A stretch of DNA of 64,000 bases from Archivesica marissinica (GCA_014843695.1 CM026387.1:65424015-65488014); one strand, 5' to 3'. Positions 38,442-49,070 are shown, counted from the stretch's first letter. Notes: generated by a model not told the origin, from the letters alone. Numbers and translations: made by a program.

Positions 38442-39415
38442 ATTTATCGTTAAAACTGAGGGCTATTTTTGGACAAAGTTACATGTAGTCTTTTTCATGA
38501 AAATTAATCCAACAAAGGGTTTACGAAATATGGCGAAACATTTGACCAAAGTTGTATGAAAATCACTAAAGGGGCTTATGTGATATGGAAAAGACACAAA
38601 ACGACGAACTGAGGCTATTCCTATATTTCACTTCATCACAGTGTAATAATAATACAGTCAAACTTTGTTGCCACAAACTAGATCACCACCATTTGCTCAA
38701 ACACGTCGTCTGGTCCCGGCAACAATCTCTATATAATGCATATTGTTCTACTTTCGATGATTCGAACACGGATGACTCACTGTGACTGGAACTCTCGAAC
38801 CAGATCACTGGTCTCATCTATCTATCTTCCATTAATGTCGAACCCCTCGAGGGGACGTAGACAAGGTCTCATGAAATCAATTACTACTTCAATTAACACC
38901 TTTGGGTCGACCACAATCTGCCGAGTGCTCATGTCCGTGTGTCCCAGAAAATGTACACAAAAATGTCCTCACCTTTCTCTGATTGATTGACATCTCTTTC
39001 CATGATGAAATTGGCAATTACTACTCTATCGTTAATTACTTTCGCTCACGGCAGCTTTTTTATCCATATTTTAAATTGGTATTAAACGTAATTATGTACA
39101 GAACAAACATATTACACATTTATTGAGCTAAAGATGGGCTCCTTATACAAGTTGTTGCTCAAATCCGATTTTAATAAACATAATACGACACAGCAGCCAA
39201 CAATCAGTGACTGCTTTCAGGAATAAGGACTTGTATGTAACATGTCCATCATTATTATAATTACCAACTGATTGACACGTTCTAATTTTAGAATGCATTA
39301 CTCTACCTGACATGACATTATATGTAGATTTAAACCATTCGTCATTTAATTGCATAACATATTTACCAAAGTATCGATATTCTTATAGAACATGATTATA
39401 AACACAGATTCCACT
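38442..39415. other. Intronic stretch, no gene recognised
   Basis: Contains TACAGTCAAACTTTGTTG at 38653, similar to the end of the 49939 element, and GAACCCCTCGAGGGG at about 38840, similar to the hairpin arm at 40401. Short open frames here have no family resemblance. Confidence 0.4.
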
Positions 39416-39638
39416 GTCCGCTTAGCGCAGTGGTTAGCGCACTCGCTTCTCACCAATGCAACCCAAGTTTGATCCTCAGACGGTAAGTATGTGAGATGGT
39501 ATGGTGGTCACCAGATCGGACAGGTGGGTATTCTCTGGGTACTCCGGTTTCCTACCACATGAATGACCACATTTACGCTTTCATCTGCGCCAACGAGAGT
39601 GATTAATATAAGTTGCTTCGCAATAGTTGTAAAATAAA
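39416..39638 (+). mobile_element. SINE-B
   Basis: tRNA-like head GTCCGCTTAGCGCAGTGGTT (A box) and AAGTTTGATCCTCAGACG (B box). The body includes CCAGATCGGACAGGTGGGTA and the tail GAGAGTGATTAATATAAGTT, then TTCGCAAT. The tail is shared with SINE-A although the heads differ. Confidence 0.87.
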
Positions 39639-39850
39639 GAAAGTTTATTCTTTTTAAACACGGATTTGCATCAAACCCACGAGAGAAGGATATACAACAG
39701 CTCCTAATACACGTAATTTCTAAATATCATGGGTCACTGACTATCGATGACTCTAACCACCCATGACTCGAACCATTATTCACGGGACCGTCATGTTCGT
39801 GGCAACGAAGATTGACTGTACATGCTTGTATTGTTTAAGTTTAAAGATTA

Positions 39851-40076
39851 TTTATTTTACAACGATTGCGAAGCAAGTTCTAACAACTTATATTAATCAC
39901 TCTCATTGGCGCGGATGAAAGTGTATATGTGGTCATTCGTGTGGGAGGAAACCCACCTGTCCGATCTGGCAACCACCATACCATCTCACATACTTCCCAG
40001 TCCGAGGAACAAACCCAGGTTGAATTGGCGAGAAGCGAGCGCGCTAACCACTGCACTAATCGGACAGCCAAATGGA
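39851..40076 (-). mobile_element. SINE-B
   Basis: Minus-orientation copy from the tail (TTTATTTTACAACGATTGCG) to the head (GCGCTAACCACTGCACTAAT). A small internal deletion removes part of the segment before CCACCTGTCCGATCTGG. Two overlapping short open frames are SINE sequence. Confidence 0.87.
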
Positions 40077-40400
40077 CAGCTTGTAATGTTGGTATATACA
40101 GAAATTGTTGAGAAATATTATTGAAAGTGCATCTGGTTCCATTGCAGAAAGATGATTGTGGAAAATATTCCTATTTCTTGTTCAGAGCGGCTATAACTTG
40201 TAATATATATTGATTACAGAATGTGCATTTATTGATGCATAACAATATGCAAGTCAGTCAGAGAGTGAAATTATGATTTACATCTCAAAAACGCATATAA
40301 TGACAGATGTGAAACTGGGTTAAGCCCAAAGCACTGGCAATCAAAGTGGGTCTGAAAACTAGTTAAATTTTACCACGTTGGTTTTCAAACATATCTACAT

Positions 40401-40458
40401 CCCCGCGAGGGGTTCGACATTGTATGTATGTTCCTTTAATGTCAAACCCCTCGCGGGG
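40401..40458. repeat. Perfect-base hairpin
   Basis: Arms 40401-40421 (CCCCGCGAGGGGTTCGACA and on) and 40438-40458 (its complement with one mismatch), loop 16 bases. Each arm also contains the inner palindrome CCCCGCGAGGGG. It lies just beyond a SINE-D body. Confidence 0.85.
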
Positions 40459-40635
40459 AATTAGACATGTTTTCCTGGGCAGGCTTAGCCGACCTAAGCG
40501 ATTAACCAGTACTAAGCAATGTGTGTGAGGTGCCTTGCTCAATGACACTACATACGTGGCCTGACCGAGTATCGAACACGGGACCATTCGATTCCAAATC
40601 TGACGCTCTACCACTGGACCACGGACACCACACAA
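40459..40635 (-). mobile_element. SINE-D, tRNA-derived
   Basis: On the minus strand the head reads GTGGTCCAGTGGTAGAGCGT (A box) and CCGTGTTCGATACTCGG (B box). The body contains the GCCTAAGC and GATTAACCAGTACT segments seen in degenerate form at 41820 and 47160. Confidence 0.75.
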
Positions 40636-40840
40636 TCAGAGGAAGATATACCGGTATATGTATAATTTACAGATTTGGCTAAAAACAACAACATTCCAAT
40701 AAACCACATAGGCCAGCTTTTACAGAAAAATTAAAACTTCCAGAACAATGGAGGCATATAAAATGCAAACTAAACAGTAACATTAAAATGTAATAATATA
40801 ATAATGCACATCTCACATAAAGACAATAACTGTTGTATAC

Positions 40841-40871
40841 CTAACCACGCTCTTCCTGTTCTTAATCCCAT
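40841..40871 (-). CDS. TEX11: TEX11-like exon E, 31-nt microexon
   Basis: A very short exon of ten codons plus one base, MGLRTGRAWL then G, with acceptor TTATTCCCCAG and donor GTATAC. It starts in phase 0 after exon D (which ends LKRQIM) and its last G joins AT of exon F to give Asp. The result, Met ... Thr-Gly-Arg-Ala-Trp-Leu-Asp, is a hallmark of the TEX11/SPO22 N-terminal repeats (family knowledge). Without it exons D and F would not share a phase, which supports it strongly despite its size. Confidence 0.87.
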
Positions 40872-41038
40872 CTGGGGAATAAACAAAATTACTTGAAAAA
40901 TTGTGCGAAAAATCTGTAATAAACACAATGTGACCGCCATCATGCGAAAATGGCCACTAAGACACTTTTCAGAAATATGGGAAGAAAATGTTTAAATTAG
41001 GCTAAAATTGCACATTTTCCCACCTCATTACTTAAACT

Positions 41039-41270
41039 TTATTTATTAACGATTGCGAAGCAAGTTTTAACAACTTATATTAATCACTCTTGTTAACGCG
41101 GATGAAAGCGTAACTGTGGTCATTCATGTGGAAGGAAACCGGAGTACCCGGGGAAAACCCACATGTCCGATCTGGCGACCACCATACCATCTCACATACT
41201 TCCTGGTCCAAGGATCGAACCCAGGTTGCATTGGTGAGAAGCGAGCGTGCTAACCACTGCGATAATCGGA
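41039..41270 (-). mobile_element. SINE-B
   Basis: Full length from tail (TTAACGATTGCGAAGCAAG) to head (GCTAACCACTGCGATAATCG), with the middle segment GGAAACCGGAGTACCCGGGG intact. Confidence 0.87.
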
Positions 41271-41442
41271 TATTTACATTACATTCCTCTATAGCTTCAA
41301 GGAATTATTAGTTAAAGCTTGTGTTGTTTAAATTTCTATATCATAATTATAGTGTAAAGATTTAAATACTGTTGCAATAGGAACAATATTTCCAAGCTCA
41401 TCACTTTGTTAGACAAAGATAACGGCATGATATTTGGGTTCA

Positions 41443-41585
41443 AGTCTGTTGATTGTCACTTTTTTAATTCTTGCAAAATGATATTATCAGAAACTCAATA
41501 CGGCTCGCTCAATTAATGGCCGCAGTGTTAAAAATATATTTACATGACTGACCAACCAAAATATATCAATGCCTGTTCCCAGGCT
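41443..41585 (+). mobile_element. MITE, family X, left end decayed
   Basis: Matches the element at 58656-58824 in opposite orientation: GATATTATCAGAAACTCAAT, GACTGACCAACCAAAATATA, ending GCCTGTTCCCAGGCT. The outermost left bases are lost. Confidence 0.78.
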
Positions 41586-42295
41586 AGATATATAGTGACA
41601 TCATATAAACTAGTTGTGGACTATAAATGTGAATGATGATGTGAACAATTGGAATTTCTTATCTTATATATGAGCATTCCTTGAATTGAGACCCAAAAAA
41701 ATACTGACATCATAAGTGACCAAAATGACATACTATTGAATGTTGGCAATGTTGGCGCAACATTTAAAACATTCTGTCAATAAAAACACCCCACACACCA
41801 CAACCCCCAACAACAACACCTTCCTGGGCAGGCTCCAGCGGTAACCAGTACTTGGGTGCACAACCTCCGTAGAACTGCCAACTTTTCATATAAATGAGAC
41901 ACCCACCCAACCCACCACAAAAACAAACAACACACCAACCACCACCACACCATTCTGTCAATAACATCTGTCTATGTGTGTCACTAAATAAGTCACAACT
42001 TTCTCTATTGATAACATATCGAGTTGAAACTTTCAGGATTTGTTTTTATGACAATCATGTATAGACCTGATACATCCACTTGATTATTGTTAGTTATATG
42101 GAGTGCCCACCCCCCCCTTTTCATGAGTCACCAGCCATTTTATATTATGCTTGCCAATGAATTATAGAAATTTATTAGTGAAATAAAATATATTATTAAA
42201 CTGGCTGAAAGCATTTTATTTCACACGACAATGCACATGTGCTACCTAAGCCACTGCATTTAAAAATGTTGTCAATGCGAGCATTTTCGGAACAG
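41586..42295. other. Intronic stretch with a SINE-D fragment
   Basis: At about 41815-41915 there is a degenerate SINE-D body (GGCAGGCTCCAGCGGTAACC, then CTGCCAACTTTTCATATAAA) flanked by CA-rich low-complexity sequence (CACCACAACCCCC). Nothing else was recognised. Confidence 0.5.
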
Positions 42296-42580
42296 ACAGA
42301 TCTGTAGTCCAGTGGTAACACGCTGGACTGGTAATCCAAGGATCGCAGATTCGATCCCCTGTCTGACTCTAATAAAATTAACAGTCTTTCAGATGGGACG
42401 TTAAACCGAGGTCTCGTGTCGGTACTGTACACCGTGCACGTAAAAGAACCAGAGGAGACTCTGGAATGGGTCTCTGTCTGTATCATTGCACTATCCTCCA
42501 AAAATCTAAAATGACTAATCTCTTCAGGAGGCGTCGCTCATATGGGCAACTGGTAGTGATGATAAATAAACGTAAAACAT
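42296..42580 (+). mobile_element. SINE-C, full length
   Basis: tRNA-like head ATCTGTAGTCCAGTGGTAAC (A box) and GCAGATTCGATCCCC (B box). The body has CAGTCTTTCAGATGGGACGT and the tail TCTCTTCAGGAGGCGTCGCT. The segment that is tandemly expanded at 2168 is single here. Confidence 0.88.
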
Positions 42581-42826
42581 GCATTTTCAGACTCAGGTTG
42601 TTAGTGACATCATTAATGACTTCATTTATGGTCGTCCACACAAAGACGTTCTAGTGCCATTAAGCGCACGGTTGCATCATTTTCTAATCATAAAACAATT
42701 TTCAGCCTAAAATACAAAGAAAATTTATTTGTTTATGTGAATGATCAAATTATATTTTTTCACTTATGAACATAAAGACAGTTATTATTATAGTGATAAT
42801 TAATAGTGCTTCCAATGGTCATTATC

Positions 42827-42978
42827 ATTTAAAATCTGGGTATAAACACATTCATTTAAAATCTGGGTATAAACACATTCATTTAAAATCTGGGTATAAA
42901 CACATTCATTTAAAATCTGGGTATAAACACATTCATTTAAAATCTGGGTATAAACACATTCATTTAAAATCCTGGGTA
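42827..42978. repeat. 27-bp tandem repeat
   Basis: Five full units and one partial unit of ATTTAAAATCTGGGTATAAA plus CACATTC. Diverged echoes (ATTGAAAATCTTGGTAATAA) follow at 43140-43200. Confidence 0.95.
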
Positions 42979-43249
42979 ATCTCCACATATAATTTAATAT
43001 GCCACACCCATTTCTTGCGTTGACCCCCTAGTATAATGTGAATCTATATAAAAATGAAATTGACCTTAAACCAAGGTGTTACCCTATAGCTATAAATATA
43101 ACACAATAATGGAAAATCTTGATAATACTATTGGTAATTCACATAGGTATCTTATTGAAAATCTTGGTAATAAATACATTTAATTGAAAATATAGTACAA
43201 AAGAAACCACTGTATATATGTTCGCCGAAATGCCTTGGATGAATAATAT

Positions 43250-43491
43250 TTAACCCATTCAACACCAAGTAACTGAAATGGACTGGTCCATGATCAGTTT
43301 TTAGACCAATAAATTAATATGAAAATTACATTTGGACCAGTTCATTTATCAAAATGGGTAATTTTGTCTAAAATAGTAATATTACTGGCAAAAAGTGCAG
43401 ATCCTGATGAGACGGCTCATCACGAGCCGGCTCATCTGGATCTACACTTTTTGTAAGCCTATTTAGAGGTCTGTGGTGTTGAAAGGGTTAA
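43250..43491 (+). mobile_element. TTAA-flanked MITE, family P
   Basis: TTAACCCATTCAACACC to GGTGTTGAAAGGGTTAA. The internal hairpin GACGGCTCATCACGAGCCGG is intact. Confidence 0.88.
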
Positions 43492-43616
43492 GGACAGGAC
43501 ATTTAGGCTAAATGAGCTGCCAACTTCATCAGATTTAACACCTCAACTAAAACAATCTCACAGTCACAGCTCACTAGTATTGGAGACTCAAGATGTTCTG
43601 TCTGGTGTATATTATA

Positions 43617-43817
43617 TACAGTCTGCATCAGTTATGTCAAATTCCGTCTGACCGAACAAAATACTTCAACATAACAGAAGTTTGACTTTACGAAATTCGA
43701 TATAAACAGATCCAGTTATATGTAAAATGATAGTGTCTGAAACGGGACTTTGATCCGACTTCGAGATAACCGGAGAATTCGACATAACCGACTTTGACAT
43801 AACGAATGTAGACTGTA
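43617..43817. mobile_element. Small element with TACAGTC inverted ends
   Basis: Left end TACAGTCTGCATCAGTTATG and the reverse complement of the right end (TACAGTCTACATTCGTTATG) match over most of the first 25 bases. No coding capacity. Confidence 0.7.
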
Positions 43818-43917
43818 ATACATTTTACAGTTTCTGTCAGTATTTCAATACAGATGTCTACGAGTGCTATTCTTTCAAATTAACGAAGATTAATCCTTTA
43901 CTCTACAAAAGTAGAGG

Positions 43918-44035
43918 CCAATTACTCATTTTATCACATAACTTTGCTTGTATTCAGTGTAATACAGTCATTTCATAATTTCTTAAATGTACACACGTGT
44001 AATAACACCTGGAAGGATTCTGATTGGTTGAGAGA
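43918..44035. repeat. Dispersed repeat shared with 61701-61818
   Basis: Shared blocks include ATACAGTCATTCATAA-like sequence, ACACGTGTAATAACA and GGAAGGATTCTGATTGGT. The two copies are diverged. The second copy underlies the 125-codon open frame at 61530, arguing against a gene there. Confidence 0.65.
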
Positions 44036-44307
44036 ATAATCCTTATAATTTGTAAATTAAACTTTAATGTATGCAAATTCTATTTGAATTGTACATAACA
44101 TTAATAGTAAGACAAGCTACGATTTAAAAGAACACTTGACACAATTATAACGCTGTTTATAAATATAACGACTGCTATGCGTAATGATGTCATGACAATT
44201 TAGTGACGTTGTGGCAATTTGCGCTGACAGTTGGTGCCAAAATGAAAGTAGCAGTGTTATTTTGTGCGAAAATAGGAATAAAACCCAAATATTGTAATGT
44301 GATAAAA

Positions 44308-44464
44308 AGGATCTTACACTCCTGGTGATTTCATACCACATTAATTTTTATGAAACTTGTTTTGAAATTTTTCCTTTAAGCTTGCCAAAATGCTTGCTTA
44401 ATAGCAACATTCCAAAACGTTTTTCATAAATTATGGTATGAAATCACCACTCATGTAAGATCCT
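44308..44464. mobile_element. Palindromic MITE, family W
   Basis: Left end AGGATCTTACACTCCTGGTG and right end (reverse complement AGGATCTTACATGAGTGGTG) form long inverted arms that continue through GATTTCATACCA. A diverged copy lies at 62301-62448. Confidence 0.82.
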
Positions 44465-44521
44465 ATAGATATACTGCTGATAAGCAATAGGCACACTGTA
44501 CTGTAACATACTCAATAATAA

Positions 44522-45630
44522 GATGTGGAATGGTGGGGGCTATATGTGGAATGGTGGGGGCTATATGTGGAATGGTGGGGCTATATGTGGAATGGTGGGG
44601 GGCTATATGTGGAATGGTGGGGGCTATATGTGGAATGGTGGGGCTATATGTGGAATGGTGGGGGCTGTATGTGGAATGGTGGGGGCTATATGTGGAATGG
44701 TGGGGGCTATATGTGGAATGGTGGGGCTATATGTGGAATGGTGGGGGCTATATGTGGAATGGTGGGGGCTATATGTGGAATGGTGGGGCTATATGTGGAA
44801 TGGTGGGATATATGTGGAATGGTGGGGGCTATATGTGGAATGGTGGGGCTATATGTGGAGTGGTGGGGGCTATATGTGGAATGGTGGGGCTATATGTGGA
44901 ATGGTGGGGGCTATATGTGGAATGGTGGGGGCTATATGTGGAATGGTGGGGGCTATATGTGGAATGGTGGGGGCTATATGTGGAATGGTGGAGCTATATG
45001 TGGAATGGTGGGGGCTATATGTGGAATGGTGGGGGCTATATGTGGAATGGTGGGGGCTATATGTGGAATGGTGGGGCTGTATGTGGAATGGTGGGGGCTA
45101 TATGTGAATGGTGGGGGCTATATGTGGAATGGTGGGGCTATATGTGGAATGGTGGGGGCTATATGTGGAATGGTGGGGGCTGTATGTGGAATGGTGGGGG
45201 CTATATGTGGAATGGTGGGGGCTATATGTGGAATGGTGGGGGCTATATGTGGAATGGTGGGGGCTATATGTGGAATGGTGGGGGCTGTATGTGGAATGGT
45301 GGGGGCTATATGTGGAATGGTGGGGGCTATATGTGGAATGGTGGGGGATATATGTGGAATGGTGGGGGCTATATGTGGAATGGTGGGGCTGTATGTGGAA
45401 TGGTGGGGCTGTATGTGGAATGGTGGGGGCTATATGTGGAATGGTGGGGGCTATATGTGGAATGGTGGGGGCTATATGTGGACTGGTGGGGGCTATATGT
45501 GGAATGGTGGGGGCTATATGTGGAATGGTGGGGGCTATATGTGGAATGGTGGGGGCTGTATGTGGAATGGTGGGGACTATATGTGGAATGGTGGGGGCTA
45601 TATGTGGAATGGTGGGGGCTATATGTGGTA
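44522..45630. repeat. 21-bp G-rich minisatellite array
   Basis: About 53 units of CTATATGTGGAATGGTGGGGG with 20-bp variants (one G fewer). All three plus-strand frames are largely open and give Gly/Trp-rich spurious open frames up to 381 codons. It lies in the intron between exons D and E, whose sense strand is the C-rich one. Confidence 0.97.
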
Positions 45631-45817
45631 AGCGATAAATATGCTGTATGGCATTTATGTGGATTAAAAGGTTAACATATCTGAGGGAGTTGATTGTAAC
45701 GTGTCTTCTATATATTCTACATGAAACAACCTTCATCCTGAGATTGACATAGGGAGAAATGTTTCATGGAAAACTATTTCCTTCAAATCACCCTCTCGCT
45801 TAAGCACTGACTATCTG

Positions 45818-45874
45818 TTAACCCATTTGATTCTGGATACCATTCAAACAGTATTTGCAAAGAACATAGAGCTG
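45818..45874 (+). mobile_element. MITE family Q, left-end fragment
   Basis: TTAACCCATTTGATTCTGGA followed by the subterminal GCAAAGAACATAGAG, then unrelated sequence. Confidence 0.65.
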
Positions 45875-45974
45875 TTAACAGCAGTATAAATGAAAACAAA
45901 AAATTACATACTGTTTACAATCTTTTACCATTAAGACTACCACAAACTGTAAATATATTTCAACACAGTAAAAC

Positions 45975-46360
45975 CCTCATAAAGACCACCCCTATATTAA
46001 GACCACCCTGCTACTAAGACCACCCCTATATTAAGACCACCTGCTACTAAGACCACCCTATATTAAGACACCCGCTACTAAGACCACTATATTAACCCAT
46101 TTCATTCTGGATACCGTTCAAACGGTATTTGCAAAGAACATAAGAGCCAGATTAACCGCCACGGAACGTTCCGTCCGATCAGGCTCTATGCTGTTTGCTA
46201 TTCAGATGATCTTGCTAAGACACTTGGCTATGCAGCAAACCATAGATCCTGATCAGCACGCAGCGTCACGCTGCGGCTGATCTGGATCTATGTTGTTTGC
46301 AAAAGCCTTTAAATATATCCAGAATGAAATGGGTTAAGACCACCCTGCTACTAAGACCAT
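45975..46360. repeat. 34-bp tandem repeat interrupted by a MITE
   Basis: Units of GACCACCCCTATATTAAGAC plus CACCCTGCTACTAA run from 45975 to 46091 and resume at 46338 (GACCACCCTGCTACTAAGAC) after the inserted family Q element. Confidence 0.85.
46092..46337 (+). mobile_element. TTAA-flanked MITE, family Q, complete
   Basis: Starts TTAACCCATTTCATTCTGGA and ends TCCAGAATGAAATGGGTTAA: perfect inverted ends with TTAA duplications. It sits in a TTAA inside the 34-bp repeat, so the empty site can be read from neighbouring units. Inside are three hairpins with tips such as CACGGAACGTTCCGT and GCAGCGTCACGCTGC. Confidence 0.92.
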
Positions 46361-47096
46361 TTTTTCTGGGATTATTTCTTCTATATTTCAATGGTCACAA
46401 ACCCTATAATAGGACCACCCCATATGATCGTATATCCTGTGTTTAGTGATATATTTAATTATTACAGATTGCTGATGAATAAGTCTACCTTATAAACATC
46501 AAGTCATTGGATTACAATTTTGAGTGACATAATGTAGGTTCTACCCGATTTCAATGGTTACCATAAACTCTGTAAGGCCCATGCGCCCGAAGGCACATTT
46601 GAGATCGGACCCAAATTCTGCATACAGAACACAATAGGTTCAATAGTCTATACTTCTTCTGACAGACCCCCAAATGGCTACATAGCAGCAAGTGGTAGAT
46701 GTTAACACCAAGTGCACAAAACAGTGCACACAGTTCACTCAACTGTCATCAACCACCATAAAGAATTAAGAATTCATGAGTATGCGACACAATTGAATAT
46801 TCATTGATTTTAGTAAATGAATTTCTGCTTAACCTTAATTTACCCACTTTATAAGTTCATCCTGTTTGTTTCTTTGTTTGCAAGCTTCATACATGAAAAA
46901 TAATGTGACAGAGATTTACCATAAGACTCAATGTTATGCACTTCTAAAGCACTCAATTGACAATCAAAACACTTAGATCTAAGTGTAGATCTAGTTTGTT
47001 TTTATTATTCCAACCAACAACACCCCACCCACAACCAACCACCAACCCACAAAAACCCAACCACACAAAAACAACAACACACAACCACCACACATA
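46361..47096. other. Intronic stretch, nothing recognised
   Basis: AT-rich. A CA/ACC-rich low-complexity run lies at about 47015-47090. A 63-codon open frame at 46551-46742 has no supporting features. Confidence 0.4.
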
Positions 47097-47285
47097 AGTT
47101 TATTTAATGTCGCTATCGGTTGCCCATTTGAATGACAGGCAGTTTACCTAACAACACCTTTCCTGGTCATGATCCAGCAGTTAACCAGTACTTGGTGCAC
47201 ACACCTCTGTAAGAAACTGCCAACTTTTTCATATAAAGAGACACAGTCTGAGCGGGGCTCGAACCCGTGACCATCAATGATGATA
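47097..47285 (-). mobile_element. SINE-D-like, tRNA-derived copy
   Basis: Tail GTTTATTTAATGTCGCTATC, body GGTCATGATCCAGCAGTTAA and CTGCCAACTTTTTCATATAA. The B-box-like GAGCGGGGCTCGAACCCGTG in minus orientation lies near 47260. The head is degenerate beyond it. Confidence 0.7.
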
Positions 47286-47448
47286 GGTTAAAGTGATATA
47301 CAAGTCAACGACCTTAATGATCTAGTGATCTGGCAAATGTGGTACTCTACGATACAAGACGGTCTAGTAGTGGTACTAAATCACTCACCTGACTTTTATA
47401 CCTGGTTATAACTGTTCAGCAAACTGCATAGAGGTATGATTTTTTTTT

Positions 47449-47730
47449 TACGTTTATTTATCGTCGCTACCGGTTGCCCATATGAGCGACGCTTCCTGAA
47501 GAGATTAGTCATTTTAGATTTTTGGAGGATAGTGCAATGATACAGACAGAGACCCATTCCAGAGTCTCCTCTGGTTCTTTTACGTGCACGGTGTAAAGCA
47601 CCGACACGAGACCTCGGTTTAACGTCCCATCTGAAAGACTGTTAATTTTATTAGGGTCAGACGGGGGATCAAACCTGCGATCCCTGGATTACCAGTCCAG
47701 CGTGTTACCACTGGGCTATAGAGCCGTCTA
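47449..47730 (-). mobile_element. SINE-C, full length
   Basis: Complete minus-orientation copy. The tRNA-like head at about 47660-47730 carries GATCCCTGGATTACCAGTCC and CCACTGGGCTATAGAGCCGT. Confidence 0.88.
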
Positions 47731-47820
47731 TGTAGAGGTATGAGTTATGCACTTCAAATGGTCATACACCAACATTTGGCTATGTAGTCCACAGATACTG
47801 GCAGTAGAATGAATTGTGTG

Positions 47821-48008
47821 TTTTACGTTTATTTATCGTCGCTACCGGTTGCCCATATGAGCGACGCTTCCTGAAGAGATTAGTCATTTTAGATTTTTGG
47901 AAGATAGTGTAATGATACAGAGACCCATTCCAGAGTCTCCTCTGGTTCTTTTACGTGCACTGTGTAAAGCACCGACACCAGACCTCGGCTTAAAGTCCCA
48001 TCTGAAAG
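47821..48008 (-). mobile_element. SINE-C, 5'-truncated
   Basis: Tail and body (TTTACGTTTATTTATCGTCG to CCCATCTGAAAG), head missing. It lies about 90 bp from the previous copy in the same orientation. Confidence 0.85.
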
Positions 48009-48308
48009 CTTTTTGATTAAATTGACCTAGTTTTTGACACATAATCAAATTTGATAATGGCTGTTGCAAGAATGGTACAGACCACATTTGGCAGAGAGCT
48101 TTTAACGGTTTTTGTTTAAGGCGACAAAGGAGGAGGTCTTTACAAGGATACTAAACCAAATTAGCAAACATTCCTACTAACGGTTAATGAGAAGAAGACA
48201 TTGGAATGTAATTGTTGAAAGACGTCCGATACTTCCTCTCGCAAAAGCTAGCTGGGCCAGGTAAGCCTAGACTATAGTTACATCTAGGTACAGTTATTTT
48301 ATACCTAC

Positions 48309-48388
48309 CATAATCTGTCTCTTCAGGCTGGCGTCATTCTCTGACCTTTGTCCACAAAACTCCAACGACCAGAAAGCAATGTGACGTA
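48309..48388 (-). CDS. TEX11: TEX11-like exon D
   Basis: An 80-nt exon: TA completes a codon with the last A of exon C (giving Ile), then 26 codons. The acceptor is TTTTATTGAACAG and the donor is ATG then GTAGGT. The peptide RHIAFWSLEFC is followed by ENDASLKRQIM. Joined to exon C it reads AKIRHIA, the family's Ala-Lys-x-Arg-His-x-Ala block, and the end corresponds to the Leu-Arg-Arg-Gln-Ile-Leu-Met stretch preceding the TGRAWL motif (family knowledge). Phase 0 at the end matches microexon E. Confidence 0.88.
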
Positions 48389-48465
48389 CTGTTCAATAAA
48401 ACAGACATGAAATCCAAATAATATATAATTACATAATTTTATCAACTATAGTCTTACAAAATTTA

Positions 48466-48712
48466 TTAACCCATTTCATTCTGGATACATTTAGAGGCGT
48501 TTGCAAACAACATAGATCCAGATCAGACGCAGCGTAACGCTGCGTGCTGATCAGGATCTATGTTGTTTGCTGCATAGCCAAGTGTCTTAGCAAGATCATC
48601 TGAATAGCAAACAGCATAGATCGTGATCAGACGGCACGTTCCGTGGCGGTTGATCTGGCTCTATGTTCTTTGCAGATACCGTTTGAACGGTATCCAGAAT
48701 GAAATTTATTAA
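48466..48712 (-). mobile_element. TTAA-flanked MITE, family Q, opposite orientation
   Basis: TTAACCCATTTCATTCTGGA on the left; on the right the terminal GGG is replaced by TTA (GAATGAAATTTATTAA), so one end is damaged. Hairpin tips are GACGCAGCGTAACGCTGCG and GGCACGTTCCGTGGC. Confidence 0.87.
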
Positions 48713-48840
48713 TGAAATTCATACATTAACTCTGTGCATGTTAGTGGTGAACATAAACAGTCAAATATGTCATGGAATTTCATTCGATTAATCAGTGTGT
48801 TGTAACAACACAATTGGAGAGAATTACCATAAGCTCCTGT

Positions 48841-49070
48841 AGTGGAAGCCGTGATAGCGCAGTGGATGCGCGTTTGCTTCAGGTGCGAAAGGTCCGGAGT
48901 TCGAGCCCCGCTGGAACCGTTACGATTGTGCCCTTAGGCAAGGCATTTAAATTCCACGTTGCCTAATCTATCTCCCTCGTGGCGATGGATTCCATCAGGA
49001 ATGAGGTCTCGAGAGTGATTAATATAAGTTGAAATAACTTGTTTCGCAATCGAGCTAAAATAAATTTGTA
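48841..49070 (+). mobile_element. SINE-A, full length
   Basis: Head GCCGTGATAGCGCAGTGGAT and GGAGTTCGAGCCCCGC, complete tail to CTAAAATAAATTTGTATAA. Confidence 0.92.

Noticed and set aside
44525..45675. Gly/Trp-rich protein of up to 381 codons
   Set aside because: It is a 21-bp satellite in which all plus frames are open, and it lies antisense in an intron of the TEX11-like gene.
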